DNA of 64,000 bases from Brachionus manjavacas (GCA_019054805.1 JAHQIY010000001.1:8446501-8510500), one strand, 5' to 3'; shown: positions 43,967 through 56,489, counted from the first letter of the stretch. Notes: a model not told the origin generated them from the letters alone. Made by a program: numbers and translations.

Positions 43967-44537
43967 ATGAATATCAATTGTTGCATTAACGTTTTTGCCA
44001 TTTTTCTTTTTTTCAAACGTAATTGTCTCTTTATTAAAAAAAGTGTCAAAAACTTAAAATTAATTGTTAAGGAGTTGATATGCTCAAAAATGGTACATGT
44101 CCAACTTATGCCAGTGATCTTATAACAACCTGTGAAGTCAGATGCTCAAGTGACTTTGATTGCCCTAATCTTCAAAAATGCGTTATTAAATAAAAAATGA
44201 TAGTTTTAAAAAAATTTAATTCTATTAAATCTTAGTGCTCTGTTGGATGTGCGATTAGATGTGTTGATCCTGTTCTAAATTCAAATACAACTAGTGAAAA
44301 ACCAGGCTTGTGTCCTAAGTTAAAACTGAAATTTCAAATTAAAAACGCTAATTTACAGAATTGTTCATCAGACCAGGACTGTAAAGGCACACAAAAATGT
44401 GTAAGTAAATGTAAATTTGAATATACATTTTCGACTTAAGTTTTAATTTTTAGTGTTCAAATGGATGTGGCGGAAAGTTTTGTTCTGATCCTTTCCAAAA
44501 ATGTGCTTTTTTTAAAATGGTAAATTTTAATTACTAA
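43967..44537 (+). CDS. small secreted two-WAP protein
   Basis: Exons 43967-44018, 44072-44181, 44236-44400, 44454-44537 (411 nt, 136 aa). The N-terminus (CCINVFAIFLFF) is a weak signal peptide. WAP 1 has eight cysteines (NGTCP ... LQKC|CSVGCAIRC). WAP 2 has seven (KPGLCP ... TQKC|CSNGCGGKFC). Both have the phase-0 intron between the adjacent cysteines. I keep 44319-44358 as coding because the frame is open across it and a 40-bp intron there would shift frame. The last exon may instead splice onward at ATG|GTAAAT (44519). Confidence 0.7.
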
Positions 44538-46678
44538 AGAAGTATTTAATTAGGTAATTTTTTTTCAAGTGGCGAAATGGTAAATGTATGTCTTTTTTTG
44601 AATACATTTTCGGCTAAGAATTAACGATTTAAATTTTGAAATTAAATAAATAATTTTGACTTCTAATAAAATATCAAATATTTTGAAATTTTTTTTTGGA
44701 TCTGTTTCTTTAATTTTATTTATTAATGAAGCATTTTGCCAGATTAAATATTTTGTTCTCTTTGAATGACAATATTTTAGGTTGTTATTAAGAACCAAAA
44801 AAAACTGCATCTGTAACATAATAATTTTACGGGGTTGTGAAGTTCATTTCAATTCAGAAAAACTTTAAGAAAACTTCTTTACTAAAAAAAATAATTTAGC
44901 TCAATAAAATGCTTAATAATAAGCAACTTTGCTTGATCCGAAAATATTTTTATTTTTTTTTTAAAAGTCTTTGGCTGAGGCCGCTTTCCGAACTTCAGTG
45001 TGCTGTGAAATAAAGCGCACCGTAAATATGAAAATACATGTCTGCTAAATACTGCATTATCTGCATTTTGCACGCCACTAAAAAATAAATCACAATCAAG
45101 CGTGCAATTACATTGCAGAGTTTGTGCAGACATATATTTTCGGAATTAGAAAATTTGCTTAACCATTAAGCATTTTACAGAACTAAATTACCTCTTTCAT
45201 TAATAAAGTTATTCAAGTTTTTTTTAATTGAAACGATAGAATTGAAATGAACTCACCCTAATTTTACTTAATTCCATTGATAAAACAGTCAATTAATAAC
45301 CAAAGATGACGTTAATTAAAAAAAATAATATAAATATATTTTTTAATTTAATAATTATGATGAAAACTTAAAAGGCTGTTTTAACCTATTAAAACTTCAT
45401 TTATTTTAATTATTTGATAGATGAAATTTTTATAAATTTAAAATTTTTTTAATTAACTTTAATTTTTCAAATAAAAAAATTTAATTATATTTTTTATCAA
45501 TTTAAGAAAAAAATTCAATAAGGGTCTCTTTTATAAAATTCAGCTATTTTTTTTCATAATTAATTTTTCCATCAACTCAATTTCAATTCCTACATTTCTT
45601 TGATTTAAATCCAAATTCACAGAATTTTCAATTTTGAAATTTTTGAAGGTTTAAGATAAAAAGATAATTTTAAAAGAGAGTGTTAACATTCTGTACTAAA
45701 TTCTATTGTAAAATTTTAACTTTAAATTTTAATTTTAACAGCTTAAAAATGGAAAAAAATTAATTAAAAATATTGCCTTTTTTGTAAAATAAATAAAAAT
45801 AATAAAAATATTAATTTTGAAACTTCGAAGAATACAGAAAGTTAAAAAAAAACAATTATTTTGTAATGTTTTGAATATTTTTAAAAATTTAGTTCCAGAT
45901 CGTTTAAAAATTGATTATATTCAAATTTTAAAGTCTAAAATTAGCGCCCTGCTATAATTTCAATAACAATTCAACGATTGAATTGAAAGTCTCAAACTAA
46001 AATTATTGCTTGCATTCTTTATTCTTTATTCTCAATTAAAATTAAAATTTTATGAATTTTTTTTTAAATCAAAATGATTATTTTAAATATAATTTCATTA
46101 ACAAAAGTTTCATCTAAATTTTTTTTATTAAATAAAACCATTTTAAATATCAGTCTAGATAATACACAAGACTAATTTAAATAATTTTTGATAAGCAAAA
46201 TAAAAATTTTCAGATTTATTTATTTAAATAATTTATTCAATTAATGCGACATAAACACTTAATTCAATCTAACTTAACCTCAGGAAAAAAAAATTCCATT
46301 TTGTTACTTGAATTTTTAGTAAAAAATGATATGATTAATTTTTTGTCCAATTAGTCAACGGTTAGACATACATCTCTTATTCCTTGGCTTACCTCTAGAG
46401 CATAATAAACTTTACCTAAATTTTAATTAAATTCAGACTTTTAATACGCATTTTAAAATAGCTTATGACTAATTCGAAATTTTGTCTAAGCCATTTTTGA
46501 AAACTGCGATTCAGAAAAAATTGTATAAGAATTTCGTAAGACAAAAATTTAGTCGCTGTGTTTTTTATCTTATCTGGTTTACCTGTTTAAACAAAGACTG
46601 ACTCGTTTAGCCATTCAAATTAGAAAACAGATAAAGTTTAAATAAATGGAACTGGATGAACTAACTAGAACCAAATAG
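44538..46678. other. spacer with one MITE
   Basis: Holds the MITE 44831-45258 (separate entry). Otherwise AT-rich with no gene seen. Confidence 0.5.
44831..45258. mobile_element. MITE, GGGGTTGTGAAGTTC family, 9-bp target duplication
   Basis: The left end is GGGGTTGTGAAGTTCATTTC, the right end the near reverse complement. TAATTTTAC is duplicated exactly at 44822-44830 and 45259-45267. The interior shares TCTGCATTTTGCACGCCACT with the other copies. This copy has an extra GC-richer stretch (about 44965-45025). A 9-bp duplication points to a Mutator-type MITE. Confidence 0.85.
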
Positions 46679-49600
46679 ATGATGAATGAAATAAATCGAC
46701 CCCAACTGCCCAAAAAATTGCCACCACAGGATCGAAAAAAATTGTCCATCACATTTCCTGATTACGACCCTAATCGCCATTCCAACTCCAGCAATTTGAG
46801 CTTTCTAAATTTGTCTGACCGTGAAGCACAAGAATTCTCCGGAGATTACTACAAGGAGCCAATTGATCAACCACAATTAAGAAATTTAGACGATGAGGAC
46901 ACACAAAATGTTTCATTTTTCAATGATTCTATCTACCTGCGGCTAGAAAAAGAAATTTCTGTTTCAGACACAAGTGAGCAACAAAGCCAGTCAAATAGTT
47001 ATCTAAGTTTAGATAAGTTCGAGTCTGAAGAAAGTGTATTAGAGGAAAAAAAAAATGATTGCAGCGATAACAAGTCCAGCAGTGACATCAACAGCTTGAA
47101 CGAGAGTCTTTTTATCTTGGAAATAAATGATGACCCAACCAAGCCACCAATTCCACCAAAACGGACCAAAAAGCCATTGTCTCTAAGCAAACTTTCGCTT
47201 GCCAGTCACCATGAAAATAAGCCAGAAAAAGTTTCTGAAATTATTGACGAATACTTTAACTATTTGTGTCCCAATGATACAAAAACTAGCAATCTTGAAT
47301 CATTTAGAAAAGAAATTTTTAAAAATGAGTCCAACAAAGCTTGCGCCGATTGCAAGCGAAGCAATGTGCAGCCCAATTGGATCTCATGTGTTTATTTTAT
47401 GACATTGTGTGACTTTTGTGCCGGTAAGTTTAAAATTGTAAAAAAATTTCCTTGTCTGTCTGTAAAATACCTTATAACCTTGTTCTTGAAATTTGGGACT
47501 GAATTATAATTTAGCTAATATTAAAACTCTTACAAAATCGTCATCTGAAGAATTTTCTTAGTTAAAAAAGGGTCATCAAATTTTTAAATCGTTATTATCT
47601 TCTTGATTAGCCTGATTGGAATTATGTTTTTTTATATTATTATTTAATTTGTCTCCAAAATTTGATATACATGTCGATGATCAATCGGGTTTTTCAGGCA
47701 AATTTTAAAAAATTAAAAATTCACTTCTGACAAATCTATTATGTTGAGAAATAAGACTTCTAACACGTGACTTTATTTTTCCTCAATAAAATGAACTTTT
47801 AATTTTTTTTAAAGTTACAATTTATTGACTAAAAAGTCAAAATTTAAAAAAACTGAGCACAAAAATTTATTCAGAATTTTTTCCGGTTTATGATTCTGTA
47901 AAAAAAATTGAATTAGGGCGTAAACTAAGGACGAGATACAAAAATAGTAAGAAACTCCAAAAATTTTTGTCTCCAGTCAATTTTAATGGTCAAAACTTAT
48001 TTTTCTCAAAAATTAATGAATGAACCATTTTGTAGATTAGAAAAAGAGCGTTAAGAATTTGTATAATAATAATTAAATATGCTTACGAAATCAGTAGATT
48101 TTTAGAACTAAAAGGATACAGTATAAAAGTAATTTTGGTGCTAAATTTTGAGAGTGGGTAGCCAAAGAATTAATTTTTTTCAACCCACCTGAAAAATTGT
48201 CTTTCCTAAGTTTCCATTTATGCAGAAAAAGAAATTGTGGTCGATAAAGACAAATTCAGATAGCGATCTAGTTATGCCTTAAATAATATTAAATTTAAGA
48301 AAAAAATCCAATTAAAATAAAAATTCAATTTTAAGCTATTCAATCTTTAATCTGTTTTTTTTTTTAATTTAGAGAAAATTGTGTAAATTTAAGTTTTCTC
48401 ATAAGCACGTTCTTTTCTGTAATTTTTTAATATTTCGTAATTAGGATTTTCAAAGTGGTTATTTTCCCAAGTTGAAATTACAAAAGTCAAAGATAAAAAA
48501 AACAACAACTTTTATTGCGGCACTTAATTTTGAAATTTAAGTATTAAAACCGAATAAGTTTTGATACATGCATTACTGTGCAAGGGTATACGTTAACAGT
48601 TCTCTAATCTACAACATTTCGAATCAAGTCTCTGCTCCGGACCCGTTTAATTTTTATATGACAATAAATTTTTTTTTACATGACGATTTAATAATTGATA
48701 TTACGACTTAATATTATAATATTTAAAAAAAAAATCTCAAAAATTGGCGATCAATATATTCTTAAAAATACAGCGGGGAAGTTTGGAGTAACAAAAAATT
48801 AAAGCTAAGCAAAATATTTTTAAAATTAAAAATTAAATTGAAATGTTAAAAATTTTTAGCGCAACAACCAAAAAATAAATTTTTAATTTTAGAAAAAAGT
48901 AAAAAAAACATCAGTTAAATAAAATTGGTGTTCAACTTAGTGAATATATTTTGCAACAGTTTTTGCTCCAAACTTTACGGCAGCCTTAAAAATTAAAATC
49001 AATTTTTATATATTTCCTTAAACATTGGGGTTGTGAAGTTCACTTCAATTCTATCGTTTCAATTGAAAAAAACTTGAGTAACTTTATTAATAAAAGAGAT
49101 AATTTAGTTCTGAAAAATGCTTAATGGTTAAGCAAATTTTCTAATTCCGAAAATATATGTCTGCACAAACTCTGCAATGTAATTGCAAACTTGATTGTGA
49201 TATATTTTTTAGTGGCGTTCAAAATGCAGATAATTGTAGAATATTTTGCAGACATTAATTTAGTATTAAGCAAAGTTGCTTATAATTAAGCATTCTACAG
49301 AACTAATTTATTTTTTTTTAGGAAAAAAGTTTTTTAAAGTTTTTCTGAATTGAAAAGATCGAATTGAAACGAACTTCACAAACCCTGAAACATTTGGTTT
49401 CACCGTGTTTCACCGTCAAATTTTTTAGAGCTCAATTTTTTCAAATTTAATAAACCAAAAAAAAAATTTAACTTTGTAATCTTTTGAAGCTTGTATAAAA
49501 TTCACAATGCCTTTTAGTCAAACAAATTTGAAAATAGCAAATGCTACAAATTTTTAGCATTACATTTTTTACTGATTTTTATCAGATTTTTTAATGATTT

Positions 49601-52456
49601 CAAAAAAAATGATAAATGCTTTATCTTTTATTAAGTGAAAAAAATTCCGGATCCTTTTGTCTATATATTCAATTTATCTTTTCTTATTTTCTTTTCTTTA
49701 TCTTTTTTTATACATTCAATTTTTATAAAATCAGTATTTTATTTCTTTTTTTCTAAGAATGCCACCTGAAAATGTCACATATAGTAACTCGATTTTATGT
49801 GAAAAAAATTGACACATTATATGAAAATTTACACACAAACGAGCAAAATCTTGACCACCTGAGCGCCGAGACTTTCATCCGAATATTGGATCAAGCCGGC
49901 AATGAAAAAATAAATTCCTTGCTCGAATACAATTTGGAAAATAGAATAAACCCACTGAGTGCCACACATGAAATTGAATCTTTTATCAAAGATAAATATT
50001 TATTAAAAAAATTTATAAATAAAAACGAAATTGATTTAAAATCAAATTATATCGAAGAACTAAACAAGAGTTTGTATCAAATGGTCTCGGGCCCGAGTAT
50101 ACCAATGACAATTTACTACATTTTTCTTGGTGCCAATCGAAACTATTTCCAAAAGCAGAAAACTCTTTTAGACATCTCAATCAAATCGCACCAAGTTGCC
50201 CAGTATCTTTATCTAAGCATGAACAAGTCTCTCAAATACAACGAACTAACCGGCCAGGCAAATTTTGAATTCATCGGTGACGTACTGCAAATATTCAATA
50301 CCACATCAGCAGACAAAACATCCATTAAAAAAATCAATATTTATTTGCAATTAAAAAATAATAATCTAATAATTACCCAATTTGATACGAACGGTCTAAA
50401 GTCGCAGAAAATTACCCTGAACTCAATTATCAAAGTTTTTGCCTTGTGCGAGGTTAATGTCGAGCTCAAATGGTGCACAACTAACCATTGCATATTAAGC
50501 CATTTTTTTGAATTTTCAAACCAAAACGAACAGCAAATGTGGCTAAAAAATATCATTACCAAACTCAATCCGAGCTTGAATATAAAATTTGCGGATATCA
50601 TGCAAAATTTACAAATCAACTCATTTGGCTACTTGTCCATTTTGGATCAACTTGGCGATGAAAACAAACATGCCAAATACTTGACCATTTTGCTTCAAAG
50701 TCTACCCTCTCAAATTGACAAATTTTTTCAAAAAGTCATTCTATTCATCAACACTGATCCACAGTCCTCAGAGTCACAGGCTAATTTTCATTTAGTTGAT
50801 ATTAGAAAAATAAACAAAATAAAGCTAGATGGCGACATGATGATTTTGGACATTGTAGGCAAAAATTTGAAACTAAAATCGGACGGCTATGGCGAAAATT
50901 TGAAATTATGGCATGAAAAATTGGTCAAATTTTCGCATCTAGAATTCAGATCGATAGAAGAACAACTTTTAAACAAAGACAATTGTGTTCTTTTGGTGGA
51001 CAAGTGCTGCTCTTACATCGAGTTGTATCACATAACTGAGTCGAATTTTTATTCAACAAGCCAAAAAGATTCAAAAAAATACTCCACTTTACTGAACAAA
51101 TTGGAAAGGGAAAGAGACTCGAAATTGGATCCCAAGTTATACACTCCAGGCAGTGTAGTCAAAATACTGAAGACATTTTTTTCAAAATACACCCGAAGCT
51201 TTCATTCGGACTCGAACTTTTTTGATCAGAGTAGAAATTCAGTTTTCTACTCGACCATTAAACGTGTCGTTCTCCACATCAACTATGTGGCCCATTACCA
51301 TTTTCTCAATCACATGTCCAAAGACCATCTGTGCACATTTTTTAAGAGCCTTGTTTTTGGGAACAAAAAATTCGATATCATGACATTTCTGGTCGAAAAC
51401 TGTGAAGACTATTTTGATTTGGAAGAGGGCTATTTGCACAGTCAACTAGCCATATTCGATAGGGTCATAAAACTGAAGACAGTTCAAAAGCGCAACTTGG
51501 ACACAAATGCCAAATATTTGATAACTATTTACTTATTTCATAAAAATAGTGAGCAATCATTTCAAATACAAATAGATTCGAAATTTACGTGCAAAGACGC
51601 GTTATTACGAGCCAGAGATGAGTTTAAGCTTTTCGAGTCAAAGTATTGGTCTTTGTATGAGGTGTTTGATCCAGAGCAGCATTTTAGCGTAAATGAGATC
51701 GGTCAGGCTAATCTAGATGTGTTGCTAGAGCGCATAATTCCCTCAAAGGCTAAATTAGTCGAGTCGATTTCGAACTGGAGTTCGTTCAACTTTGTAGTCA
51801 AATACAACTCTATACAAATTGAAATGGAGCGATTTTATGTTACCAATGAGTCCAATTTGGGCGCACTGAGTTTTATGGACAAAATTGAATGCATGGTTTT
51901 GTGTGAGTTGTGCGGAAACTTTCGAACTTCATTCCAGTCAAGGCAAAGCACTAATTCTTGTAACAATTCTCATAAAAAATGGAAGAATTATCATTTTTCG
52001 GTCAGAAATGCAAATTTAAAGCTAGTTGAGTTTAAAACTAATGATGGAGAAAATTATGAAATGGAATCAGCCAAAATTTTATACGAGGAAAAAATAGAGA
52101 GTTGTTTGTTCTATTATGGTTTGTATGAAGGCAGTTTTTTAGCCGCATTTGATGTATCCAATTCAAATGACGACATTTCTGGATCGAAGCTTTTTTCGTC
52201 AATGGCAAAGCTGTTCAGATCCAATAGCCAGGAGATTTCAATTGGCGAAGAAGAATGCTTGACATTGTTTGATAAAAAGCAAAAACTTATTTACATCATT
52301 CATTTGAGTAGTAAAGAATCGGCTTTGACAAGATATTGTAACTTGTTCAAATTAGCTTATTATCCGGATACCTGGTCAGTGTTTAAGTCCGATCAAATGC
52401 CTGATATGAAGCCCAAAGTGCCTGCAAATATTAAATGCAAAAATCGAATCAAATAA
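46679..52456 (+). CDS. ARAP-like Arf-GAP / Rho-GAP protein, probably catalytically dead
   Basis: Two exons, 46679-47423 and 49758-52456, 3444 nt, 1147 aa. ARAPs are PIP3-regulated GAPs for Arf and Rho at the plasma membrane. N-terminal about 215 residues: Ser/Asp-rich with PPIPPKR SH3-ligand motifs. ArfGAP zinc finger at about 230-330 (CADC ... CDFC, then the GN..N and FI.DKY blocks), split by the intron. Two PH-like domains at about 419-520 and 537-640, RhoGAP at about 650-800, RA at about 831-915, a last PH-like region from about 926. This is the C-terminal ARAP order; SAM and the first PH pair are absent. The ArfGAP arginine after the last zinc cysteine is not present (CAECHLK), and the RhoGAP arginine-finger loop reads ITESNFYSTSQ where GIYR-type sequence is expected. 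An in-frame stop (TAG) directly precedes the start. Confidence 0.88.
49027..49385. mobile_element. MITE, GGGGTTGTGAAGTTC family, in ARAP intron
   Basis: The left end is GGGGTTGTGAAGTTCACTTC; the right end pairs with it. TTAAACATT (49018-49026) and TGAAACATT (49386-49394) form a target duplication matching at 8 of 9 bases. It lies in the 2.3-kb intron of the ARAP-like gene; the rest of that intron (47424-49017) shows nothing else of note. Confidence 0.8.
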
Positions 52457-54219
52457 CTTATTTAAACAGTATTTTATTTCTTAATTTTGACATGTAGATA
52501 AAATAAAGTTTTAAAAATAATTTTTAAATATACCAAAATTTTTTTAAATACCATTCAAAAGGGTCTGACTGAACAGCATACCAAGAAATCTTTCATCATC
52601 CTTAAAATTATTTTGAGCATACCTGAAAAAATTAAAACATACTAATACTAAATTCTGTTTATCATTATTATTCTGTTTAACTGTCTAAAATGTCTATCTT
52701 TGTCATTTTTTTAGAAATTAAAGTCAAAGAAAAGTAGAAAAAAGGCCAAGGACTCTAGTATTATGATGGGTGTAGAATAAAAAAGGGCAAAAAATTTTAT
52801 TTTGCAAAAAATTTATTTTGCAAAAAATTGTCGAATTTTATGGATTTTATTAGATGTGTTCGAAATTAAAAATTTAACTTATCAAGTTTGAATTATTTTC
52901 AGATATTAAACAAACCCTTATTTTTGTCTAATTCAATACTAATTTTTACTTTATGATTTTTTTTTTACTTCGCTTAAAAGGCGTTCATTCAAATAAATAA
53001 TAATATTACGAATAGTTATAGAAAATCTAAAAAAAATAAAAATTAAAAGAGATAACCACAGTTTGGAGATTTGAAATTGATAAGAATGAGTGGTTAAAAG
53101 ATAGTTCCAGTAAAAATTAGCCAGTTATCTTAAAAATGGGTAGACCAAAAAAAAGATTTTTGGTTTCTTTAATTAAAAAAAAACTTGTCAAAAAAATTAT
53201 TTGCTGATATTAAAAATAAATATAATAATAATAAATCTAGCTGGTAGAAAGGAAGAAAAAAGAAGAAAAAAAGAGAATGAGAAAAAAGAAAAAAAAGATT
53301 AAATTAAAATTCAAAATGCAACGCTGATCTAGTTTATGTAGTATATGAAAGTATGAAGTAGTTTATGAATGTTTTTTTTTTTTTGTTATTGTTATTATTA
53401 CATACCACAGTTACCATAGATGGGATCCTACTGTTTCCCATCTTCGCAAGTCTAGCTTGCTAGCTTGTTGTAACTTATATTATTATTATTATTATATAGC
53501 TGATGAAAAGAAATTCTTCGCTTCAAATTTTGTATTCTTAACTTTTAATAAAAGGAATTGGTTTATTGTCTTTATTTCTAGCGTGTCTCTATAATTTTAT
53601 CAAAGTTTAATTCCATTTTTTTACGCAATTCAAATAATAAATACAATAATTCAATTAATACAATAAATTAATTAATTTTTATAAAGCTTATTTGAAAAGT
53701 TAATTGAATCTGTTTATTTCTTCCCTATTTTAAGGTTAGATATGTTTTCAAAACATAAAATATCTAGTTGGTTGAACTTTGAAAGCACTTTTTGGATTTT
53801 AATCAAGTTTAAATAAAATTACAAATAATTTTTAAATATCATTAACATTTTTGATAGTCAAATTTCAATTAACATTTTTTATTTAAATTTACTATGGACT
53901 AAAAATAACAATTTAGCTTATTTTTTATGCATTATTTATATTTTCATGTGATGATTTTTTTACAATTATTTTTTCTAAATTTTATTTTTAAATAACTTTT
54001 TTATTTTAAAAAGTATACATTTTATTTTAATTTAAGTACTAAGTTAATAAATTTTATTTCATTTAAAGTTAAAAATCTTGTGATTGAAAAAGTGTCTTTT
54101 ATGCAAACAATCTCGTTTGGATTCTAAGATTTGAAAAATGAAAATTTTTAAGAGCACTTTTAAATATATTAAACAGGTTTCAATTGAGTATCAATCTTTG
54201 TTTAGATCAAGTATTCAAT
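52457..54219. other. intergenic with a LINE tail
   Basis: Purine-rich low complexity at 53240-53300 and the LINE tail at about 53320-53510 (separate entry). No gene seen. Confidence 0.5.
53320..53510 (+). mobile_element. LINE 3' tail with TTA microsatellite
   Basis: ATGGGATCCTACTGTTTCCC can fold into a stem, followed by GCTTGCTAGCTTGTTG and (TTA)n at about 53480-53495. The layout parallels the LINE end at 4545-4596. Only the tail is left. Confidence 0.5.
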
Positions 54220-55560
54220 ATGTTCCAAAGACGACTAAATCCAATAGAAAAAAGTACAGTTTTTCTTTCATTGAATTCGATGTTGCAGTTTGAGTGCAAA
54301 AATTTTGAAATCGAAAAACTAAAGTCTGCCATTCGCATGAGTAAACAGCGATTTCAATATTTAAAGATGAAAATTATCCAAAAAAATGAAGTCTATCAAT
54401 TTATTGAGCAAACAAAGAACGAAGAAATTTCTATTCAAATCCCTCACACTACATTGAATTCAATTGAGGAGTTCAAAAACTGGAAAGAAAGACATCTATT
54501 CTTTGGCTCTAAAAACCATGACCTAAACCAAGGAGTCATATTTTTTGATTTATTTAATTTTGAAGACAAATTTGAACTCCATATGAGCACAAATCACGCC
54601 GGAAATGATGCTAGAGGCCATTTTGAAGTTTTAAAAGATATATTGATGAATTTAGATGACATTATTTCAAATCGAACTGTCCAAGCCGAATCAGTTCATA
54701 AATCCATGCTAAATATTCATTTGAATTTTAAACACTCATTTGATCTAAATGAAATAAAATTTGAGCCAGTTTTTGAGAATGAGTATCAGTCGATAGATTA
54801 CATGCCTGGAGAGAAAAAAATTGAAGATAAATTCAAAAATTTAAGCTATTTTTTTGAATTTTTTCAATTAGACGAAGAATTGACACAAAAAATTCTTCAA
54901 AATTGTAAATCAAAAAATTGTACTGTTCAAGCACTTTTTTCTCTTTGCTCGACCCTAGCTTTAATTGATGAAAAAACTGGCCTCAAAAATCTGCATGAAC
55001 CAGTTGAGTGTTTGAATTCAATCCCGTGTGATATGAGATATTATTTCAATTTGGAAAAAGGTGATCTGGTAAAAAGTGCTGCGAGTTTATGTTGGATGCA
55101 AAGAATTTCTACTCATAGTGATTTATGGTCAATGGCCAAAGAAATTAGTGATAAAATTCGCAACATGAGAGATTCAAATGAAGGAGTTAAATGGTGGCTA
55201 AAATGTTTAAATAATTTTCCTCTTCACAAATATAATCACATAGCATCTTCAATTGGTAAAGTGTCATTAGACCATGAAAATTTAATTCATATTAAAGTAA
55301 CTGATTTGCGATTCAGCTGCTCAACACCATATGATTCCTTGAATAAGATTATTTTTAAGAATACTATTTCTCGATTTCAAATGATGCATGTGATCACATT
55401 TAACAAAAAACTAACTGCTAATTTCTGTTATAGTTATCCGACATTCAGTTCTTCTTGGGGTAGATGCTTTTTTAAAAAGGTCGAATTAATTTTATCAAAT
55501 TTTGAAAATAATTCCATCTCACTTGATGATGTAGTAAAGCTAATTTATCAAAAAAATTGA
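54220..55560 (+). CDS. HxxxD acyltransferase (PapA5 / alcohol acetyltransferase / condensation-domain type)
   Basis: Intronless, 446 aa from the ATG at 54220. The open frame extends 12 codons further upstream without an ATG, and an upstream exon cannot be excluded. The catalytic motif HAGND (His126-Asp130) fits HxxxD of the CoA-dependent acyltransferase superfamily. Its position is close to that in mycobacterial PapA5 (His124). An N-terminal RRLNPIEKSTVFLSLNSML segment and a C-terminal NFCYSYPTF.SSWGRCFF segment also fit the fold. The enzyme would transfer an acyl group from CoA or a carrier to an alcohol or amine; donor and acceptor are unknown. No signal peptide or membrane segment, so probably cytosolic. 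The missing introns and bacterial/fungal-type family make ancient horizontal transfer plausible; base composition is like the neighbours. Confidence 0.78.
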   Translation: MFQRRLNPIEKSTVFLSLNSMLQFECKNFEIEKLKSAIRMSKQRFQYLKMKIIQKNEVYQFIEQTKNEEISIQIPHTTLNSIEEFKNWKERHLFFGSKNHDLNQGVIFFDLFNFEDKFELHMSTNHAGNDARGHFEVLKDILMNLDDIISNRTVQAESVHKSMLNIHLNFKHSFDLNEIKFEPVFENEYQSIDYMPGEKKIEDKFKNLSYFFEFFQLDEELTQKILQNCKSKNCTVQALFSLCSTLALIDEKTGLKNLHEPVECLNSIPCDMRYYFNLEKGDLVKSAASLCWMQRISTHSDLWSMAKEISDKIRNMRDSNEGVKWWLKCLNNFPLHKYNHIASSIGKVSLDHENLIHIKVTDLRFSCSTPYDSLNKIIFKNTISRFQMMHVITFNKKLTANFCYSYPTFSSSWGRCFFKKVELILSNFENNSISLDDVVKLIYQKN

Positions 55561-55984
55561 AAATTTTATTTTAAATTAATAAAAAGAAATTGATATTTCA
55601 AAAAAATAAGAAATTACTGGACTATGTCTTCAAAAAATATGAAACAAAAATTATTCTATTCTAAGATGTGTTTTTGAAGAATTCTTAAATTTTTCAAGTT
55701 CATTCTAAGCATTGTTATTTGACTCGAATTTTGTCGTGATACAGCAATTTCATTCAACAATCAACTGAAGGTTCTTCAACTAATCCTTTTGGTAAAGAGA
55801 TACACAATTTTGCTGTTTGATTTTAAAATAAGTTTTCTATTTTTTTGCTTAACTATTTTAATTGATTTTTATTTTAATTTTGTGATCCTTTTAAGAAAAA
55901 ATTTAATTCTAGAAGATAAACACCTACTGACGGTGACTGTTAATATAACTTACTAAGAAAAGAGTTATCATTTTTATACTTTAG

Positions 55985-56150
55985 GTTAGAGTTCTACTCA
56001 TTTAACTCATTTTTTTCATTTTACTCATTTTATACATTTTGCTCATTTTATCCATTTTACTCATTTTATTCATTTTACTCATTTTATTCATTTTGCTCAT
56101 TTTTCTCATTTTATTCGTATTACTCATTTTATACATTTTGTTCTTCGCTA
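55985..56150. repeat. 10-bp minisatellite, unit TCATTTTACT
   Basis: About 16 imperfect copies of TCATTTTACT, varying at the last bases (ATAC, GCTC, ATCC). A short stretch of the reverse complement (AAAATGAGTAAAATGAGAAA) occurs at about 57198-57217. Confidence 0.85.
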
Positions 56151-56489
56151 GTTTGACTTAACCTTTTAAGCTTGGTTTAAAAGTATATAGAAACCATTAG
56201 TTGATCTTTGGTGTCAAAAGGTTGAATAAAATTTTTGAAAAATTCTATAAAATTTGTTATCATTTTTATCAAAATTATTTAAAAAAGATTAAACAGTTAT
56301 TGATCATTCTTTAATAAATGATTCATCAATGATTAAACATTGATTAAAAGTAACAAAATTGAGCACATTATTTCCCTTCCCTGCTAATTTCAATAAATTC
56401 TTCGCCTATTCTATTAAAAAATAGACCCCCAAATCAAAGTTAAAGCTAATTTAATAAAAAAAACCTTTTCCTTGTGTTTACCCAAAACC

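Noticed and set aside
44319-44358. 40-bp intron in the third WAP-cluster gene
   Set aside because: It has GT and AG ends but is too short and would shift the frame; reading through keeps the WAP cysteines in frame.
54184-54219. Upstream start for the acyltransferase
   Set aside because: The 12 extra codons begin at TTG. The family N-terminus fits the ATG at 54220; an upstream coding exon is possible but not shown.
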